Source of the DNA: Candidatus Pseudobutyricicoccus lothianensis
GTDB taxonomy: Bacteria > Bacillota > Clostridia > Oscillospirales > Butyricicoccaceae
DNA: 64,000 bases
NCBI GenBank assembly: GCA_904419295.1
Contig: CAJFRA010000001.1
Location: 121,768 to 185,767, forward strand
Direction of reading: 5' to 3'
Under the pieces are notes generated by a model, which saw only the letters and a list, made by a program, of their open reading frames with translations, was not told the DNA's origin and did no database searches. Both the position numbers and the translations under genes were made by a program. Positions within the stretch are counted from its first letter, which is position 1. Every line of letters starts with the position of its first letter. This document shows positions 8,987-18,408 of the stretch, piece after piece.

Positions 8987-10210
8987 GTGAAGAAACCAGA
9001 ACTGCTTTCGCCTGCGGGCGACTTTGAACGGCTGCGCTATGCCCTGGCCTATGGGGCCGACGCCGTGTACCTGGCAGGCAAAGATTTCGGCATGCGCACC
9101 GCTTCGGATAACTTTGGAGAAGAAGAGCTGCAAAGGGCGGTGGAATACGCCCACGCCCGGGGCAAGCGGGTGTTCGTCACAGTGAATACCATGCCCCGCA
9201 ACGAAGAAGTGGAGCGGCTGCCCGCCTTTTTGCAGGCTTTGGAACGGATGGGGGCCGACGCCGCTATCCTGGCGGACCTGGGGGCGCTGGCCCTGTGCCA
9301 AAAATATGCGCCCCATGTGGCGCCCCACATCAGCACACAAGCCAATGTGACCAACTACCAGGCGGCCCGGGCCTACCACAGCCTGGGGGCTCGCCGCATC
9401 GTTTTGGCCCGGGAGCTGTCGCTGGAGGAAGTGGCCCAGATCCGGGACAAGACCCCACCCGAATTGGAACTGGAGGTCTTTGTTCACGGGGCCATGTGCA
9501 TGTCCTATTCGGGCAGGTGCTACTTGTCGGCCTACCTGACCGGCCGGGACGCCAACCGGGGCAACTGTGCCCAGCCCTGCCGTTGGAAGTACAGCCTGGT
9601 AGAACAGACCAGGCCGGGGAAAGTTTTCCCTGTCTACGAAGGGGAAGAAGGGGCCTATGTGCTCAACTCCAAGGATCTGTGTATGCTGGAGAACATCCCG
9701 GCGCTGATCCGGGCCGGGGTGGATAGCTTTAAGATCGAGGGCCGGGTGAAGACGGCCTACTACACCGCGGTCACGGCCAACGCCTACCGGCGCGCCATCG
9801 ATCTATATTGCCAGGACCCGGCGGGGTATCAGCTGCCCCAATGGGTGGCGGATGAGGTGGAGAAAGTGAGCCACCGGGAATACAGCACCGGCTTTTTCTT
9901 CGGCCCGGGCCAGCAGCGGGTGCAGGACGGAGGCTATTTGCGCACCTGGGATATCTGCGCCATGGCCCAGGGAAAAGACGCCCCCCAAGGCGCCCTTTTG
10001 ACCCAGAAGAACAAATTCGCCCCCGGCGACCGGCTGGAGCTCATCGACCCCAACGGGCCGCCTCGGGCCTTTACCCTGGAAAAATTGCTGGATGAAACGG
10101 GCCAGCCCATCGACAGCGCGCCCCACCCCCACCAGACGGTGATCGTACCCCAGCTGCGGCAGCTGGACCCCATGGCGCTGCTGCGCCGGGCCCGGCCCGC
10201 TGGAGATTGA
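8987..10210 (+). CDS. U32 family peptidase-like protein (tRNA hydroxylation type)
   Basis: A 407-residue U32 protein with 'ELLSPAGD' at the start, the signature 'EVFVHGAMCMSYSGRCYLS', and the Cys-rich 'RDANRGNCAQPCRW'. The subfamily with this C-terminal extension ('REYSTGFFFG') includes YegQ/TrhP and YrrO. TrhP takes part in prephenate-dependent tRNA wobble uridine hydroxylation; collagenase activity is a legacy name. The four cysteines could hold an Fe-S cluster. The start is GTG 8987, 5 bp after the mltG stop, a common neighbour pair in Clostridia. Confidence 0.88.
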   Translation: MKKPELLSPAGDFERLRYALAYGADAVYLAGKDFGMRTASDNFGEEELQRAVEYAHARGKRVFVTVNTMPRNEEVERLPAFLQALERMGADAAILADLGALALCQKYAPHVAPHISTQANVTNYQAARAYHSLGARRIVLARELSLEEVAQIRDKTPPELELEVFVHGAMCMSYSGRCYLSAYLTGRDANRGNCAQPCRWKYSLVEQTRPGKVFPVYEGEEGAYVLNSKDLCMLENIPALIRAGVDSFKIEGRVKTAYYTAVTANAYRRAIDLYCQDPAGYQLPQWVADEVEKVSHREYSTGFFFGPGQQRVQDGGYLRTWDICAMAQGKDAPQGALLTQKNKFAPGDRLELIDPNGPPRAFTLEKLLDETGQPIDSAPHPHQTVIVPQLRQLDPMALLRRARPAGD

Positions 10211-10238
10211 GACTGATAACCATGGAGATGTGATAACA

Positions 10239-12881
10239 ATGGAAAAATTGGGACTGAACGAAATTCGGGAACGCTTTTTGCGTTTCTTTGAAAGCAAAGG
10301 GCATCTGCGCATCCAGAGCTATCCGCTGGTGCCGCAAAACGACAACTCCCTGCTGCTGATCAACGCGGGCATGGCGCCGCTGAAGCACTACTTTACCGGC
10401 GAGCTGACACCGCCTGCCCCCCGGGTGACCGATTGCCAAAAGTGCATTCGCACGCTGGACATCGACAGTGTGGGCAAGGATTCCCGCCATGGCACCTATT
10501 TTGAGATGCTGGGCAATTTCTCCTTTGGCGACTATTTCAAGCGGGAGGCTTGCCAGTGGGCTTGGGAGTTCATCACCCAGGAGATGAAGATGCCGGTGGA
10601 CCGGCTGTATGTGTCGGTGTTCCACGAGGACGACGAGGCCTATGACATCTGGACCAAGGAGATCGGCGTGGCAGAAGACCACATGGTACGCCTGGGCCGG
10701 GAGGACAATTTCTGGGAGATCGGCTCCGGCCCCTGCGGCCCCTGCTCGGAGATCTATTTCGACCGGGGCGAGCAATACGGCTGCGGCAAACCGGATTGCG
10801 CCCCCGGCTGCGATTGCGACCGGTATGTGGAATTTTGGAACCTGGTCTTCAGCCAGTTCAACAGCGACGGCAAGGGTCACTATGAGCCGCTGGAGAAAAA
10901 GAACATCGACACCGGAATGGGCATCGAGCGGCTGGCCTGCATCCTGCAGGATGTGGAATCCCTGTTCGACGTGGATACCGTGCGCCGCATCCGGGACCAT
11001 GTGTCCCGCCTGGCCGGCATCCCCTATGGCCAAGATAAGCGGAGCGATGTTTCCATGCGTATCATCACCGACCACATCCGCAGCAGCGTCATGTTGGTGT
11101 GCGATGGCGTCATCCCCTCCAACGAGGGCCGGGGCTATGTGCTGCGCCGCCTGCTGCGCCGCGCCGCCCGCCATGGCCGCCTGCTGGGGCTGACAAAGCC
11201 CTTCCTGGCAGAAGTGGCCGAGACCGTGATCCAGGAAAACGAGGGGGCCTACCCCGAGCTGCGGGAAAAGCAGGAGTACATTCAAAAGCTGATCCGCATT
11301 GAAGAAGAGCGGTTTGCCGCCACCGTGGAGAGCGGCTTGGTCAAGCTGGATGAAATGATCGGCCTGCTGAAAGGCGGGGCGGGAGACACCCTTTCCGGTG
11401 AAGACGCCTTTAAACTGTATGACACCTATGGTTTCCCCATCGACCTGACCGTCGAGATCTTGGAAGAACAGGGCATGAAATTGGCCCGGGAAGCCTTTGA
11501 AGAGCAGATGAAAGCCCAGCGCAAACGGGCCCGGGAGGCACGGGGCAACACCGTGGGCCTGGGATGGGCCGGCGACGATGTGTCGCTGAAAGAGCTGCCT
11601 GCCACAGTGTTTACCGGCTATGACCGGTTGGAAGGGCAAGGCCGGGTGCTGGCCCTTGTGGCCGAAGGGGAGCTGGCCGGTTCCCTGGGCCAGGGGGGCG
11701 AAGGTGTGGCCGTGTTGGACCAGACGCCCTTCTATGCGGAAAGCGGCGGCCAGACCTGGGATACCGGCACGCTGACTTGGCCCCAGGGCCGTGCCGCAGT
11801 GGTGGCTGTGCGCAAGACAGCAGACGGCAAATTCCTGCACCAGATCAAAGTGGAAGAGGGCCGGCTGGACGTGGAGACCACAGTGGATGCGGCGGTGGAC
11901 AGCACTCGCCGGCAGGCCATCATGCGGGCCCATTCGGCCACGCACCTGCTGCAAAAGGCGCTGCGCACTGTGCTGGGCAACCATGTGGAGCAGGCGGGCT
12001 CTCTGGTGGAGCCGGACCGGCTGCGTTTTGACTTCACCCATTTCAGTGCGGTGACGCCTGAAGAGCTGCAAAAGGTGGAGTACCTGGTCAACGAAGAGAT
12101 CTTGCGGGATGACCCGGTGGACATTCGGGAAATGCCCATTGACGAAGCGAAAAAGCTGGGCGCCATGGCTTTGTTTGGCGAAAAATACGGCGATATGGTG
12201 CGGGTGGTCAAAATGGGTGACTTCTCCATTGAGCTGTGCGGCGGCACCCATGTGCCCAATACAGCCCGGGTGGGGCTGCTCAAGATCTTGAGCGAAGCTT
12301 CGGTGGCGGCAGGCGTGCGCCGGGTAGAGGCCGTTGTGGGCCAGGGCGTCATCGCTATGCTGCAGGAAAGAGATGCCCTGATCGCCCATGCGGCGGCGGC
12401 CATCAAGGCAGCGCCCGTGGAGCTGGTCCACAAGGCGGAACAGATGATGGGCGAACTGCGCCAGGCATCCCATCAAGTGGAAGTGCTCAACGCCCGGGTG
12501 GCGGCCATGCGTTCGGTGGAGCTGCTGAACTTTGCCCGCACAGCCGGCGACAGCGGCGTCAACGTGCTGGCCATGCAGGTGGAGGATGTGACGCCGGATA
12601 TGCTGCGCACTCTCAGCGATTCTTTGCGGGACAAAGCACCCAACCTGGTCAGCGTGCTGGCGTTGGTACACGACGGCAAGATCAACTTTGTGGCGGCCTG
12701 CGGCAAAGAAGCGGTGAAAAAGGGAGCCCATGCAGGCAATATCCTCAAGCAGATCGCCAAGATCGCCGGCGGTGGCGGCGGCGGACGGCCGGACAGCGCT
12801 ACGGCTGGCGGCAAAGACGTTTCCAAGCTGGAAGAGGCGTTGGAAGCCGTGAACAACATAGTGGAACAGATGGTAAAGTGA
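10239..12881 (+). CDS. alaS: Alanyl-tRNA synthetase
   Basis: Charges tRNA-Ala and edits mischarged Ser/Gly. About 880 residues with the class II catalytic core ('GMAPLKHYFTG', 'GREDNFWEIGSGPCGPCSE'), the editing domain with zinc motif 'HSATHLLQKAL' plus 'CGGTHVPNT', and a C-Ala domain ending 'GGGGGGRPDSATAGG'. ATG 10239 was chosen (SD GGAG about 10 nt upstream); in-frame GTG 10230 is the alternative. A long antisense ORF (886 aa) on the other strand is only a GC-driven shadow. Confidence 0.97.
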   Translation: MEKLGLNEIRERFLRFFESKGHLRIQSYPLVPQNDNSLLLINAGMAPLKHYFTGELTPPAPRVTDCQKCIRTLDIDSVGKDSRHGTYFEMLGNFSFGDYFKREACQWAWEFITQEMKMPVDRLYVSVFHEDDEAYDIWTKEIGVAEDHMVRLGREDNFWEIGSGPCGPCSEIYFDRGEQYGCGKPDCAPGCDCDRYVEFWNLVFSQFNSDGKGHYEPLEKKNIDTGMGIERLACILQDVESLFDVDTVRRIRDHVSRLAGIPYGQDKRSDVSMRIITDHIRSSVMLVCDGVIPSNEGRGYVLRRLLRRAARHGRLLGLTKPFLAEVAETVIQENEGAYPELREKQEYIQKLIRIEEERFAATVESGLVKLDEMIGLLKGGAGDTLSGEDAFKLYDTYGFPIDLTVEILEEQGMKLAREAFEEQMKAQRKRAREARGNTVGLGWAGDDVSLKELPATVFTGYDRLEGQGRVLALVAEGELAGSLGQGGEGVAVLDQTPFYAESGGQTWDTGTLTWPQGRAAVVAVRKTADGKFLHQIKVEEGRLDVETTVDAAVDSTRRQAIMRAHSATHLLQKALRTVLGNHVEQAGSLVEPDRLRFDFTHFSAVTPEELQKVEYLVNEEILRDDPVDIREMPIDEAKKLGAMALFGEKYGDMVRVVKMGDFSIELCGGTHVPNTARVGLLKILSEASVAAGVRRVEAVVGQGVIAMLQERDALIAHAAAAIKAAPVELVHKAEQMMGELRQASHQVEVLNARVAAMRSVELLNFARTAGDSGVNVLAMQVEDVTPDMLRTLSDSLRDKAPNLVSVLALVHDGKINFVAACGKEAVKKGAHAGNILKQIAKIAGGGGGGRPDSATAGGKDVSKLEEALEAVNNIVEQMVK

Positions 12882-12889
12882 GGGATACG

Positions 12890-13228
12890 ATGGACTGCGT
12901 TTTTTGTAAGATCATAGCGGGGGAGATCCCCTCGAAAAAACTGTACGAAGATGATATGGTCTATGCCTTCTATGACATCGAGCCTGCGGCGCCGGTACAC
13001 TTTCTGGTAGTGCCGAAAGAACATGTGCTGGAATCCTGCGCCCAGGTGCAAGAGGAGCATGCGGCCTTGATCGGCCATATCTTCCATGTGATCGCCCAGT
13101 TGGCCCGCCAGCTCGATCTGGCGGGAGGCTACCGGGTGGTGACCAACTGCGGCGCCGACGCGGGGCAGACAGTGCAGCATCTGCACTTCCACGTGTTGGG
13201 CGGCGGCCCCTTGGGCGCCATGGCGTAA
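12890..13228 (+). CDS. HIT family nucleotide hydrolase (HinT-like)
   Basis: A 112-residue purine nucleoside phosphoramidase-like protein. 'CVFCKIIAGEIPSKK' at the N-terminus and the histidine triad 'HLHFHVLGG' at the C-terminus are intact. It begins 8 bp after alaS. HinT enzymes hydrolyse AMP-linked amines and aminoacyl-adenylates, which fits placement beside an aminoacyl-tRNA synthetase, but a direct link is inference. Confidence 0.93.
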   Translation: MDCVFCKIIAGEIPSKKLYEDDMVYAFYDIEPAAPVHFLVVPKEHVLESCAQVQEEHAALIGHIFHVIAQLARQLDLAGGYRVVTNCGADAGQTVQHLHFHVLGGGPLGAMA

Positions 13229-13233
13229 TAGAG

Positions 13234-15432
13234 ATGGACCAGGCTAAGGGCCGGCGGTTGTGCTGGGTGGCTGCCGGCGCAGCCCCGGCCCTTTGGCTGG
13301 GCGCCCAGCTGCTGATCCATGGGATCTTGCTGCCCGCCGCTGTGGCGGCTGCCGGTGCGTTCCTTGCGCTTCTGGTGCCCCTGGCTGGTGGGCGGCGCGC
13401 CATTTGGCTGTGGCTGGCCGGCTGTGGGGCAGGCCTTGCCCTGTTCGGCCTGTACCAGACCCGGGTGGTGGAGCCTCAGTGGCGGCAAGCCGGGTGGAGC
13501 GGTACGCTGCGCTGCCAGACGACTGGCTATGCCCAAGGCATGGGAGAGTATGGCCAGGTGGAATGCCGGGCGCTGGCCCTGGGGGAAGAGGAGGTTTCCT
13601 TCTCCTTCCGCCTGTACTTGACAGATGCCAGCCCGGATCTGGGGCCGGGTCAGACCTTGCAGGTGGAAGCAAGGCTGGACCGGGCGCCGCTGGACAGTTT
13701 GCGTGGTTTTTCCAAACAAGGGCAGTTTTTAACGGCCCGGCAGATCGGCGGGCTGGAAGTGGAGACGGGCAGCCCTGCCTGGTGGAGCTGGGCCCCGCGG
13801 ACGGCACGCCACATGCAGGAGTGCTTTGCCCGCTGGCTGCCCCAGCGCCAGGCGGCGCTGCTGACCGGCATTACCACTGGGCAAAAAGATGCATTCACCG
13901 CCCAGCAGCGGCGGGATCTGAATTTGAGCGGTACTTCCCACCTGACGGCAGTATCCGGCCTGCATGTGTCTGTATTGCTGTCGCTGTGTGTGCTGGCCCT
14001 GGGAAAAAGAGGAGGCTTGGCCTTGGGCGTTCCGCTGTGCCTGGGCTTTGCCTGGCTGTCCGGCTTTACTCCCTCCGCCGTGCGGGCCGTGGTAATGGCC
14101 TGCCTGCCCGCCGGGGCAATGGCTTTGCGGCGGGAGAGCGATTCCCTCACCGGGCTGGCGGCCGCCCTGCTGGTGCTGCTTTTGTGGAACCCCATGAGCG
14201 TGCTGGATGTGGGGCTGCAGCTGTCTTTCGGCGCCACACTGGGGCTGATCTTGTTTTTGCCGCCTTTGCAGCAGGCCATTGGACGCCGGTTTGCCGGCGG
14301 TGGCTGGCGCCGGTTGTGCCGGGGCGTGCTGCACTCCCTGGCGGCCAGCGGCGCGGCTTTGTGCTTTACTTTGCCTCTGTCTGCCCTGGTATTTAGCCGG
14401 GTGTCCCTGGTCTCGCTGTTGACCAATCTGCTCATCGTGCCGCTGCTGCCGCCTATTTTGGCACTGGGGCTGGCCCTTCCCCTGGTGGAATGGTGCCGCC
14501 CGCTGGCTGTGGCAGTATCCGGCGCCCTCCGTTTGCTGCTGGGCTGGGTAGATGGCGTACAGCATGCCAGCGCCCAGCTGCCCTTTGCCTCAGCCCGAGG
14601 CGGCGCGGCATTTTTGTTGGTCTTTGGCCTGCTGGCTGCCGGTTGGGCGTTGTTTGCCCTGCGCCGCAGGTCGGTGGGGGCAGGTTTGGGCGGCATGGCC
14701 TTGTTGGCCTCGCTGTGTTTGATTCTGGGGGCGGTGGAGAGCAGCGTCATGCAGACGATCCATTTGGTAAACTGCGGTGGAAGCGCCCTGCTTCTGGCGG
14801 AGCAAGGGGGCCGGGTACAGGCCCTTTGCGCAGGCCCGTGGCAGGGGGATGCTTTTTATCAAACTGCCCAGAATGCTTTGGACCGGCTGGGAGGTGACCG
14901 GGTGGAAAGGCTGTGGCTCACAACGCCCCAGGGCATCGCCCCCATCGATGAGACCGACCACTGGGCCCAGGTGGATACCGTAGCCGCACCGGCGGGCAGC
15001 GTGCCGGGGCAGATGGTGGGGCGCAGGGCCATGGAATACCGAGCAGGCGGTGCCTTTTCCTTTGCCGGCGGCCAGGGCGTACTGCTGCCGGGCGGGGAGT
15101 CCTACGGCGCTCAGCTGGGCTTTTCCCGCGGCAGGGTCTTGTTGGGCTGCGGCTTGGAACCGGCTCAGCTGCTGGCCATCGTCCAGCAGACCGGCGCCCG
15201 TGCCGATATTTTGGTGGTGGATGCAGCCTATGGAGAAGATCTGCCCCGGCTTGCGGCGGTCTGCCAGCGGGTAGAGCCCCAGCTGCTGGTGTGCATCCAG
15301 CCGGATTATGCCGAGGAAGAGACCTCATTGGGCGCCGCTTTCCAGGGGCCCATTGCCTATTTACAGCCCTTTGATTCGCTGGATTGGACGATGCCCCGGC
15401 AGTGGGGCCAAAAAGGGGAGGCGAAAGGATGA
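13234..15432 (+). CDS. comEC: ComEC/Rec2 family DNA uptake channel, degenerate lactamase domain
   Basis: A membrane channel that moves single-stranded DNA into the cell. The order is an N-terminal TM/DUF4131 OB-like region, then the Competence domain with 'LTAVSGLHVSVLL' and many TM helices (about residues 220-480), then a C-terminal metallo-beta-lactamase-like region. That last region keeps the fold-like start 'QTIHLVNCGGSALLL' but lacks the usual G-Q-G-D and HxHxDH zinc motifs; 'LTTPQGIAPIDE' stands where HxHxD is expected. Length is 732 residues. It overlaps holA by ATGA. Confidence 0.88.
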   Translation: MDQAKGRRLCWVAAGAAPALWLGAQLLIHGILLPAAVAAAGAFLALLVPLAGGRRAIWLWLAGCGAGLALFGLYQTRVVEPQWRQAGWSGTLRCQTTGYAQGMGEYGQVECRALALGEEEVSFSFRLYLTDASPDLGPGQTLQVEARLDRAPLDSLRGFSKQGQFLTARQIGGLEVETGSPAWWSWAPRTARHMQECFARWLPQRQAALLTGITTGQKDAFTAQQRRDLNLSGTSHLTAVSGLHVSVLLSLCVLALGKRGGLALGVPLCLGFAWLSGFTPSAVRAVVMACLPAGAMALRRESDSLTGLAAALLVLLLWNPMSVLDVGLQLSFGATLGLILFLPPLQQAIGRRFAGGGWRRLCRGVLHSLAASGAALCFTLPLSALVFSRVSLVSLLTNLLIVPLLPPILALGLALPLVEWCRPLAVAVSGALRLLLGWVDGVQHASAQLPFASARGGAAFLLVFGLLAAGWALFALRRRSVGAGLGGMALLASLCLILGAVESSVMQTIHLVNCGGSALLLAEQGGRVQALCAGPWQGDAFYQTAQNALDRLGGDRVERLWLTTPQGIAPIDETDHWAQVDTVAAPAGSVPGQMVGRRAMEYRAGGAFSFAGGQGVLLPGGESYGAQLGFSRGRVLLGCGLEPAQLLAIVQQTGARADILVVDAAYGEDLPRLAAVCQRVEPQLLVCIQPDYAEEETSLGAAFQGPIAYLQPFDSLDWTMPRQWGQKGEAKG

Positions 15433-16472
15433 AAAAGACGGAAAATGGGGCCTATGCCAAGCTGCGCCGCGACGTGGCGGAGGGCCACACCGAGAATCTC
15501 TACCTGTTTTATGGGGAAGAGACCTACTTGAAGGAGCACTACAAAGACCGGCTGGTCCAGCTGTTTGGCGGCCAGGGGTTTGCCGATTTCAATGTGGTGG
15601 TGTTGGATGGCGATGGGGTGACGGCCGACGATTTGGCGGATGCAGTGGAAAGCCTGCCTGTCATGAGCGACCGCAAGCTGGTGCTGGTGCGGGATCTGAA
15701 TTTGAGCCGCCCGCCTGCCGGCCTGAAAGACCAACTGCAGGCCATATTGGAAAACGTACCGGATACCGTCTGCCTGGTCCTCTACTTTGATACCCTGGAA
15801 TACAAGCCGGACAAACGGCTGAAACTGTGGCAGACTGCTTTGAAAAAAGGCCAGGCAGTGGAATTTTCCAAAGCGCCTCCCAGCGAATTGTACCCTTGGA
15901 TCCAGCGGCGGTGCAGTGCATTGGGCAAGACCATCGGCCGGCAGGAATGCGAGTATTTGACTTTTGTGTGCGGCAGCCTGATGACGAACCTGGCCAGCGA
16001 GATCGATAAGATCGCCGCGGGCACACCGGGGGAGGCCATTGGCAAACGGGATATAGACCGGCTGGCTTGCCGGGTCTTGGAAGCCCAGATCTACCAGCTG
16101 ACCGACTGCATCTCCAGCGGGGATACGGCGGCGGCCATCCGTACCCTGCGGGATCTGCTGGCCCTGCGATTCGAGCCTGTGGTGCTGGCCGGCGCCATTG
16201 CCCGGCAGGTGCAAAAGCTCTATGCCGCCAAACTGGTGCTGCAGCAGGGCATGGGCGAAGAAAAGCTGATGGGGCTCTTCGCCATGCGCTCCAGCTACCC
16301 GGCCAAGCTGCTGCTGCGCGCGGCCCAGAAGAGGAGCCTGCCATGGCTGCGCCGGGCGCTGCATCTCTGTGCCCAGGCGGATGTGGAGCTGAAGAGCAAC
16401 GTGCCAGACGACGCCCGCGTGTTGGAACTGCTGCTGCTGCGCATGGCGGCGCCAGAAGGGGGGACCCTATGA
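15429..16472 (+). CDS. holA: DNA polymerase III delta subunit
   Basis: The clamp-loader subunit that opens the beta clamp. 347 residues with 'LYLFYGEETYLKEHY' at the start, the middle 'VPDTVCLVLYFDTLEYKPDKR', and 'ASEIDKIA' as typical delta motifs. GGGGAGG lies about 8 nt upstream of the ATG, which overlaps the comEC stop. The comEC-holA order is common in Firmicutes; here rpsT does not follow and an RNase M5-like gene overlaps the end. Confidence 0.93.
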   Translation: MKKTENGAYAKLRRDVAEGHTENLYLFYGEETYLKEHYKDRLVQLFGGQGFADFNVVVLDGDGVTADDLADAVESLPVMSDRKLVLVRDLNLSRPPAGLKDQLQAILENVPDTVCLVLYFDTLEYKPDKRLKLWQTALKKGQAVEFSKAPPSELYPWIQRRCSALGKTIGRQECEYLTFVCGSLMTNLASEIDKIAAGTPGEAIGKRDIDRLACRVLEAQIYQLTDCISSGDTAAAIRTLRDLLALRFEPVVLAGAIARQVQKLYAAKLVLQQGMGEEKLMGLFAMRSSYPAKLLLRAAQKRSLPWLRRALHLCAQADVELKSNVPDDARVLELLLLRMAAPEGGTL

Positions 16473-17074
16473 TCCGCATCGAGCCCGCCATTGTCGTAGA
16501 AGGGCGATACGACAAAAACAAGATCAAGCAGCTGTTCGACACCGTTGTGCTGGATACGGCAGGCTTCGGCATTTTTAAGGACCGAGAAAAAGCAGCTTTC
16601 ATCCGCCGGCTGGCACGCACCAAAGGGATCTTGGTCCTCACCGATTCGGATCACGCCGGTTTTCAGATCCGCAACTACATCAAGAACATCGCCGCAGGCG
16701 GCAAGGTCTATCACGCCTATACGCCGGACCTCTACGGAAAAGAGCGGCGGAAGAGCCGCCCCTCCCGGGAGGGAAAGCTGGGGGTGGAAGGCGTGCCCGA
16801 CCAGGTGATCATAGAGGCGGTGCGGCGCAGCGGCGTGCCCATGGAAGAGGGGGCATCCCGCCAGCGGAGCAGCATGACCAAATCGGATTTTCTGGATTGG
16901 GGGCTGGCTGGGCCGGGCAGTGCCGCCCGGCGCAAAAAATTGTTGGCTGCCCTGGAATTGCCCGAAGACATGACCGCCAATGCCCTGTTGGAAGCGGTCA
17001 ATGTGCTGTGCAGCCGTTGGGAGGTACAGCAGCTGTGTCAAACATTGCAGGCAGAGGGCGACAAAAAGCCGTGA
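16469..17074 (+). CDS. rnmV: Toprim/DUF4093 protein, ribonuclease M5-like
   Basis: RNase M5 matures 5S rRNA in Firmicutes. The 201-residue protein opens with a Toprim domain: 'PAIVVEGRYDKNKI' (acidic motif) and 'VLTDSDHAGFQIRNYI' (DxD). It continues through 'GVEGVPDQVIIEAVRR' into a DUF4093-like C-terminus. The start overlaps the holA stop by ATGA. The assignment to RNase M5 rather than another small Toprim nuclease rests on this domain order. Confidence 0.85.
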   Translation: MIRIEPAIVVEGRYDKNKIKQLFDTVVLDTAGFGIFKDREKAAFIRRLARTKGILVLTDSDHAGFQIRNYIKNIAAGGKVYHAYTPDLYGKERRKSRPSREGKLGVEGVPDQVIIEAVRRSGVPMEEGASRQRSSMTKSDFLDWGLAGPGSAARRKKLLAALELPEDMTANALLEAVNVLCSRWEVQQLCQTLQAEGDKKP

Positions 17075-17097
17075 AACTTGAGTTTCACGGCTTTTTG
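17062..17097 (+). terminator. Terminator of the 3.2-17 kb block
   Basis: AAAAAGCCGTGAAAC and GTTTCACGGCTTTTT form a perfect 15-bp stem with a 4-nt loop, ending in a T-run. The A-run on the other side makes it usable in both directions, which fits the convergent minus-strand unit that ends at 17286. Confidence 0.9.
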
Positions 17098-17285
17098 CTT
17101 GTGAGAGAATGAGAATGAGTGGAGGAAATTGTGGATTTCCGTTGTAACAACGGAAACGGATAGCGCCGAACACACGCTTTTCAGCGCCACCCGTTTCGGT
17201 TATTTATGTGGGAGGATCGGTGTTCTAAGTTTTGAGAAACAATAGGAATGAGGTGAATGAGTGAGGAGCCGGTGATTTGAAAAAG

Positions 17286-17714
17286 TTATTGGGCCAAGGC
17301 AGCTCCCAGTGTCTTGCATTGGGCGGTCTCTTCAGCGCCCGGCGCGCCGCAGGCCATGACGCCCTGGCTGCCCACCAGTGCAGCACTCGCTTTTTCACAG
17401 CGCTCCTGCCAATCGCGCATCCATTGCCCATCGCCCCAGCCATAGGAGCCGAAGAGCAACAGGGGCTTGCCTTGTAAGTGAGGTTCCAGCTCAGTAAAGA
17501 AAGGCTCGAATTCAGCTTCTTCCAGCACTTCTGCCCCCATAGCTGGGCAGCCCAGCGCCAAAGCGTCGTAAGCGGCTGCCTCTTGGGCAGAGATGCCAGA
17601 AACCTCAGTCAGATGGACATCGGCGCCCGCTTCCTTGGCACCGGCGGCCACAGCTTCTGCCATCTGGGCTGTGTTGCCTGTCTGCGACCAGTAGATCACA
17701 GCGATCTTCTTCAT
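17286..17714 (-). CDS. Flavodoxin
   Basis: A 142-residue FMN-binding electron carrier that replaces ferredoxin when iron is short. The phosphate loop 'YWSQTGNTAQMAE' is at the N-terminus and 'FGSYGWGDGQWMRDW' forms the second FMN loop. ATG 17714 was chosen because AGGAGG lies 6-7 nt before it; an ATG two codons earlier would touch the SD. It lies 39 bp behind a DUF3793 gene whose promoter region holds two DtxR-type palindromes, so expression under iron limitation is likely. Confidence 0.93.
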   Translation of the reverse strand: MKKIAVIYWSQTGNTAQMAEAVAAGAKEAGADVHLTEVSGISAQEAAAYDALALGCPAMGAEVLEEAEFEPFFTELEPHLQGKPLLLFGSYGWGDGQWMRDWQERCEKASAALVGSQGVMACGAPGAEETAQCKTLGAALAQ

Positions 17715-17753
17715 GTTCATACCTCCTGTTTGCAGGAATCGAGAATGGTGATG

Positions 17754-18311
17754 CTAAGCGAATAAAAGTTGGGGGATGCTGGCCCCTGCAGCTACCCGGC
17801 GGCACAAGTAATCCCGGCAGTCATCGTAGCGCTGAAAGGTGTGTCGCGCCCTTTCTTCGTCGGAATACACTTTCCAGTAGCCGCACAGGATGCATCCCTT
17901 GCCCTGGCAGCGCTGAAAGGCCTCCACATCGCTGGGGGGATACCCCAGAAATAAGCCCACCTCGTGAGGAAAGGCGGAGCAGCTGCGAATGCGCTTTTGC
18001 AGATGGGCCAGCTGTTCGGACAGGCTGCCCGACGGGGGGTAGCCGGCCTGCAGCAACATCCGCCGCTGGGGTGGCCGCCGCAGCAGCGCTTGCAGCTGGG
18101 CAGGGGAATGGACGAGAAGGAGGGCGGAGGTACTGCAGCGGCACAGCATTTCCAGCCGGATGCCTTTGGCAGACAACAGGCGGTCATATTCGCAGATGGC
18201 CGCAGTCAGCCGTGGGATCTGTTCGCTGGATAGCCGGATGAGGTTGGCCGGTTTGATGCCCAGCAGCGTCGGGGCGCAGTGCAGAGCAAGCAGTTGATCC
18301 ATCTCTCGCAT
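17754..18311 (-). CDS. DUF3793 family protein
   Basis: A 185-residue protein of unknown function. It shows the family pattern 'HCAPTLLGIKPANLI' near the N-terminus and 'EVGLFLGYPPSDVEAF' plus 'CGYWKVYSDEERA' near the end. Conserved cysteines (CxxC near residue 143) could bind metal or a cluster. DUF3793 genes commonly sit next to flavodoxin in Clostridia, as here. Two palindromic operators lie upstream, which places it in the iron regulon of the nearby DtxR-like repressor. Confidence 0.85.
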   Translation of the reverse strand: MREMDQLLALHCAPTLLGIKPANLIRLSSEQIPRLTAAICEYDRLLSAKGIRLEMLCRCSTSALLLVHSPAQLQALLRRPPQRRMLLQAGYPPSGSLSEQLAHLQKRIRSCSAFPHEVGLFLGYPPSDVEAFQRCQGKGCILCGYWKVYSDEERARHTFQRYDDCRDYLCRRVAAGASIPQLLFA

Positions 18312-18332
18312 GAGGGCCTCCTTCCTGGAAAT

Positions 18333-18350
18333 AGTTAGCTTAAGCTAACT
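18333..18350. promoter_or_regulatory. DtxR-type operator, DUF3793-flavodoxin unit (proximal)
   Basis: A perfect 18-bp palindrome, AGTTAGC-TTAA-GCTAACT, 22 bp upstream of the DUF3793 start. It matches the feoB and distal sites in arm sequence and spacing. Binding by the repressor at 18591 is inference. Confidence 0.75.
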
Positions 18351-18390
18351 AAATGGAGAAAGAAAAGGAACCGAAGTTCCTACATGGTGT

Positions 18391-18408
18391 AGTTAGTTTT
18401 TGCTAACC
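18391..18408. promoter_or_regulatory. DtxR-type operator, DUF3793-flavodoxin unit (distal)
   Basis: AGTTAGT-TTTT-GCTAACC, an 18-bp near-palindrome 41 bp beyond the proximal site. It has the same AGTTAGY-N4-RCTAAC layout. Confidence 0.7.

Noticed and set aside
10071-12731. 886-aa minus-strand ORF antisense to alaS
   Set aside because: It lies fully inside alaS, has no family motifs and a His/Gln/Leu-rich composition typical of GC-driven shadow frames.
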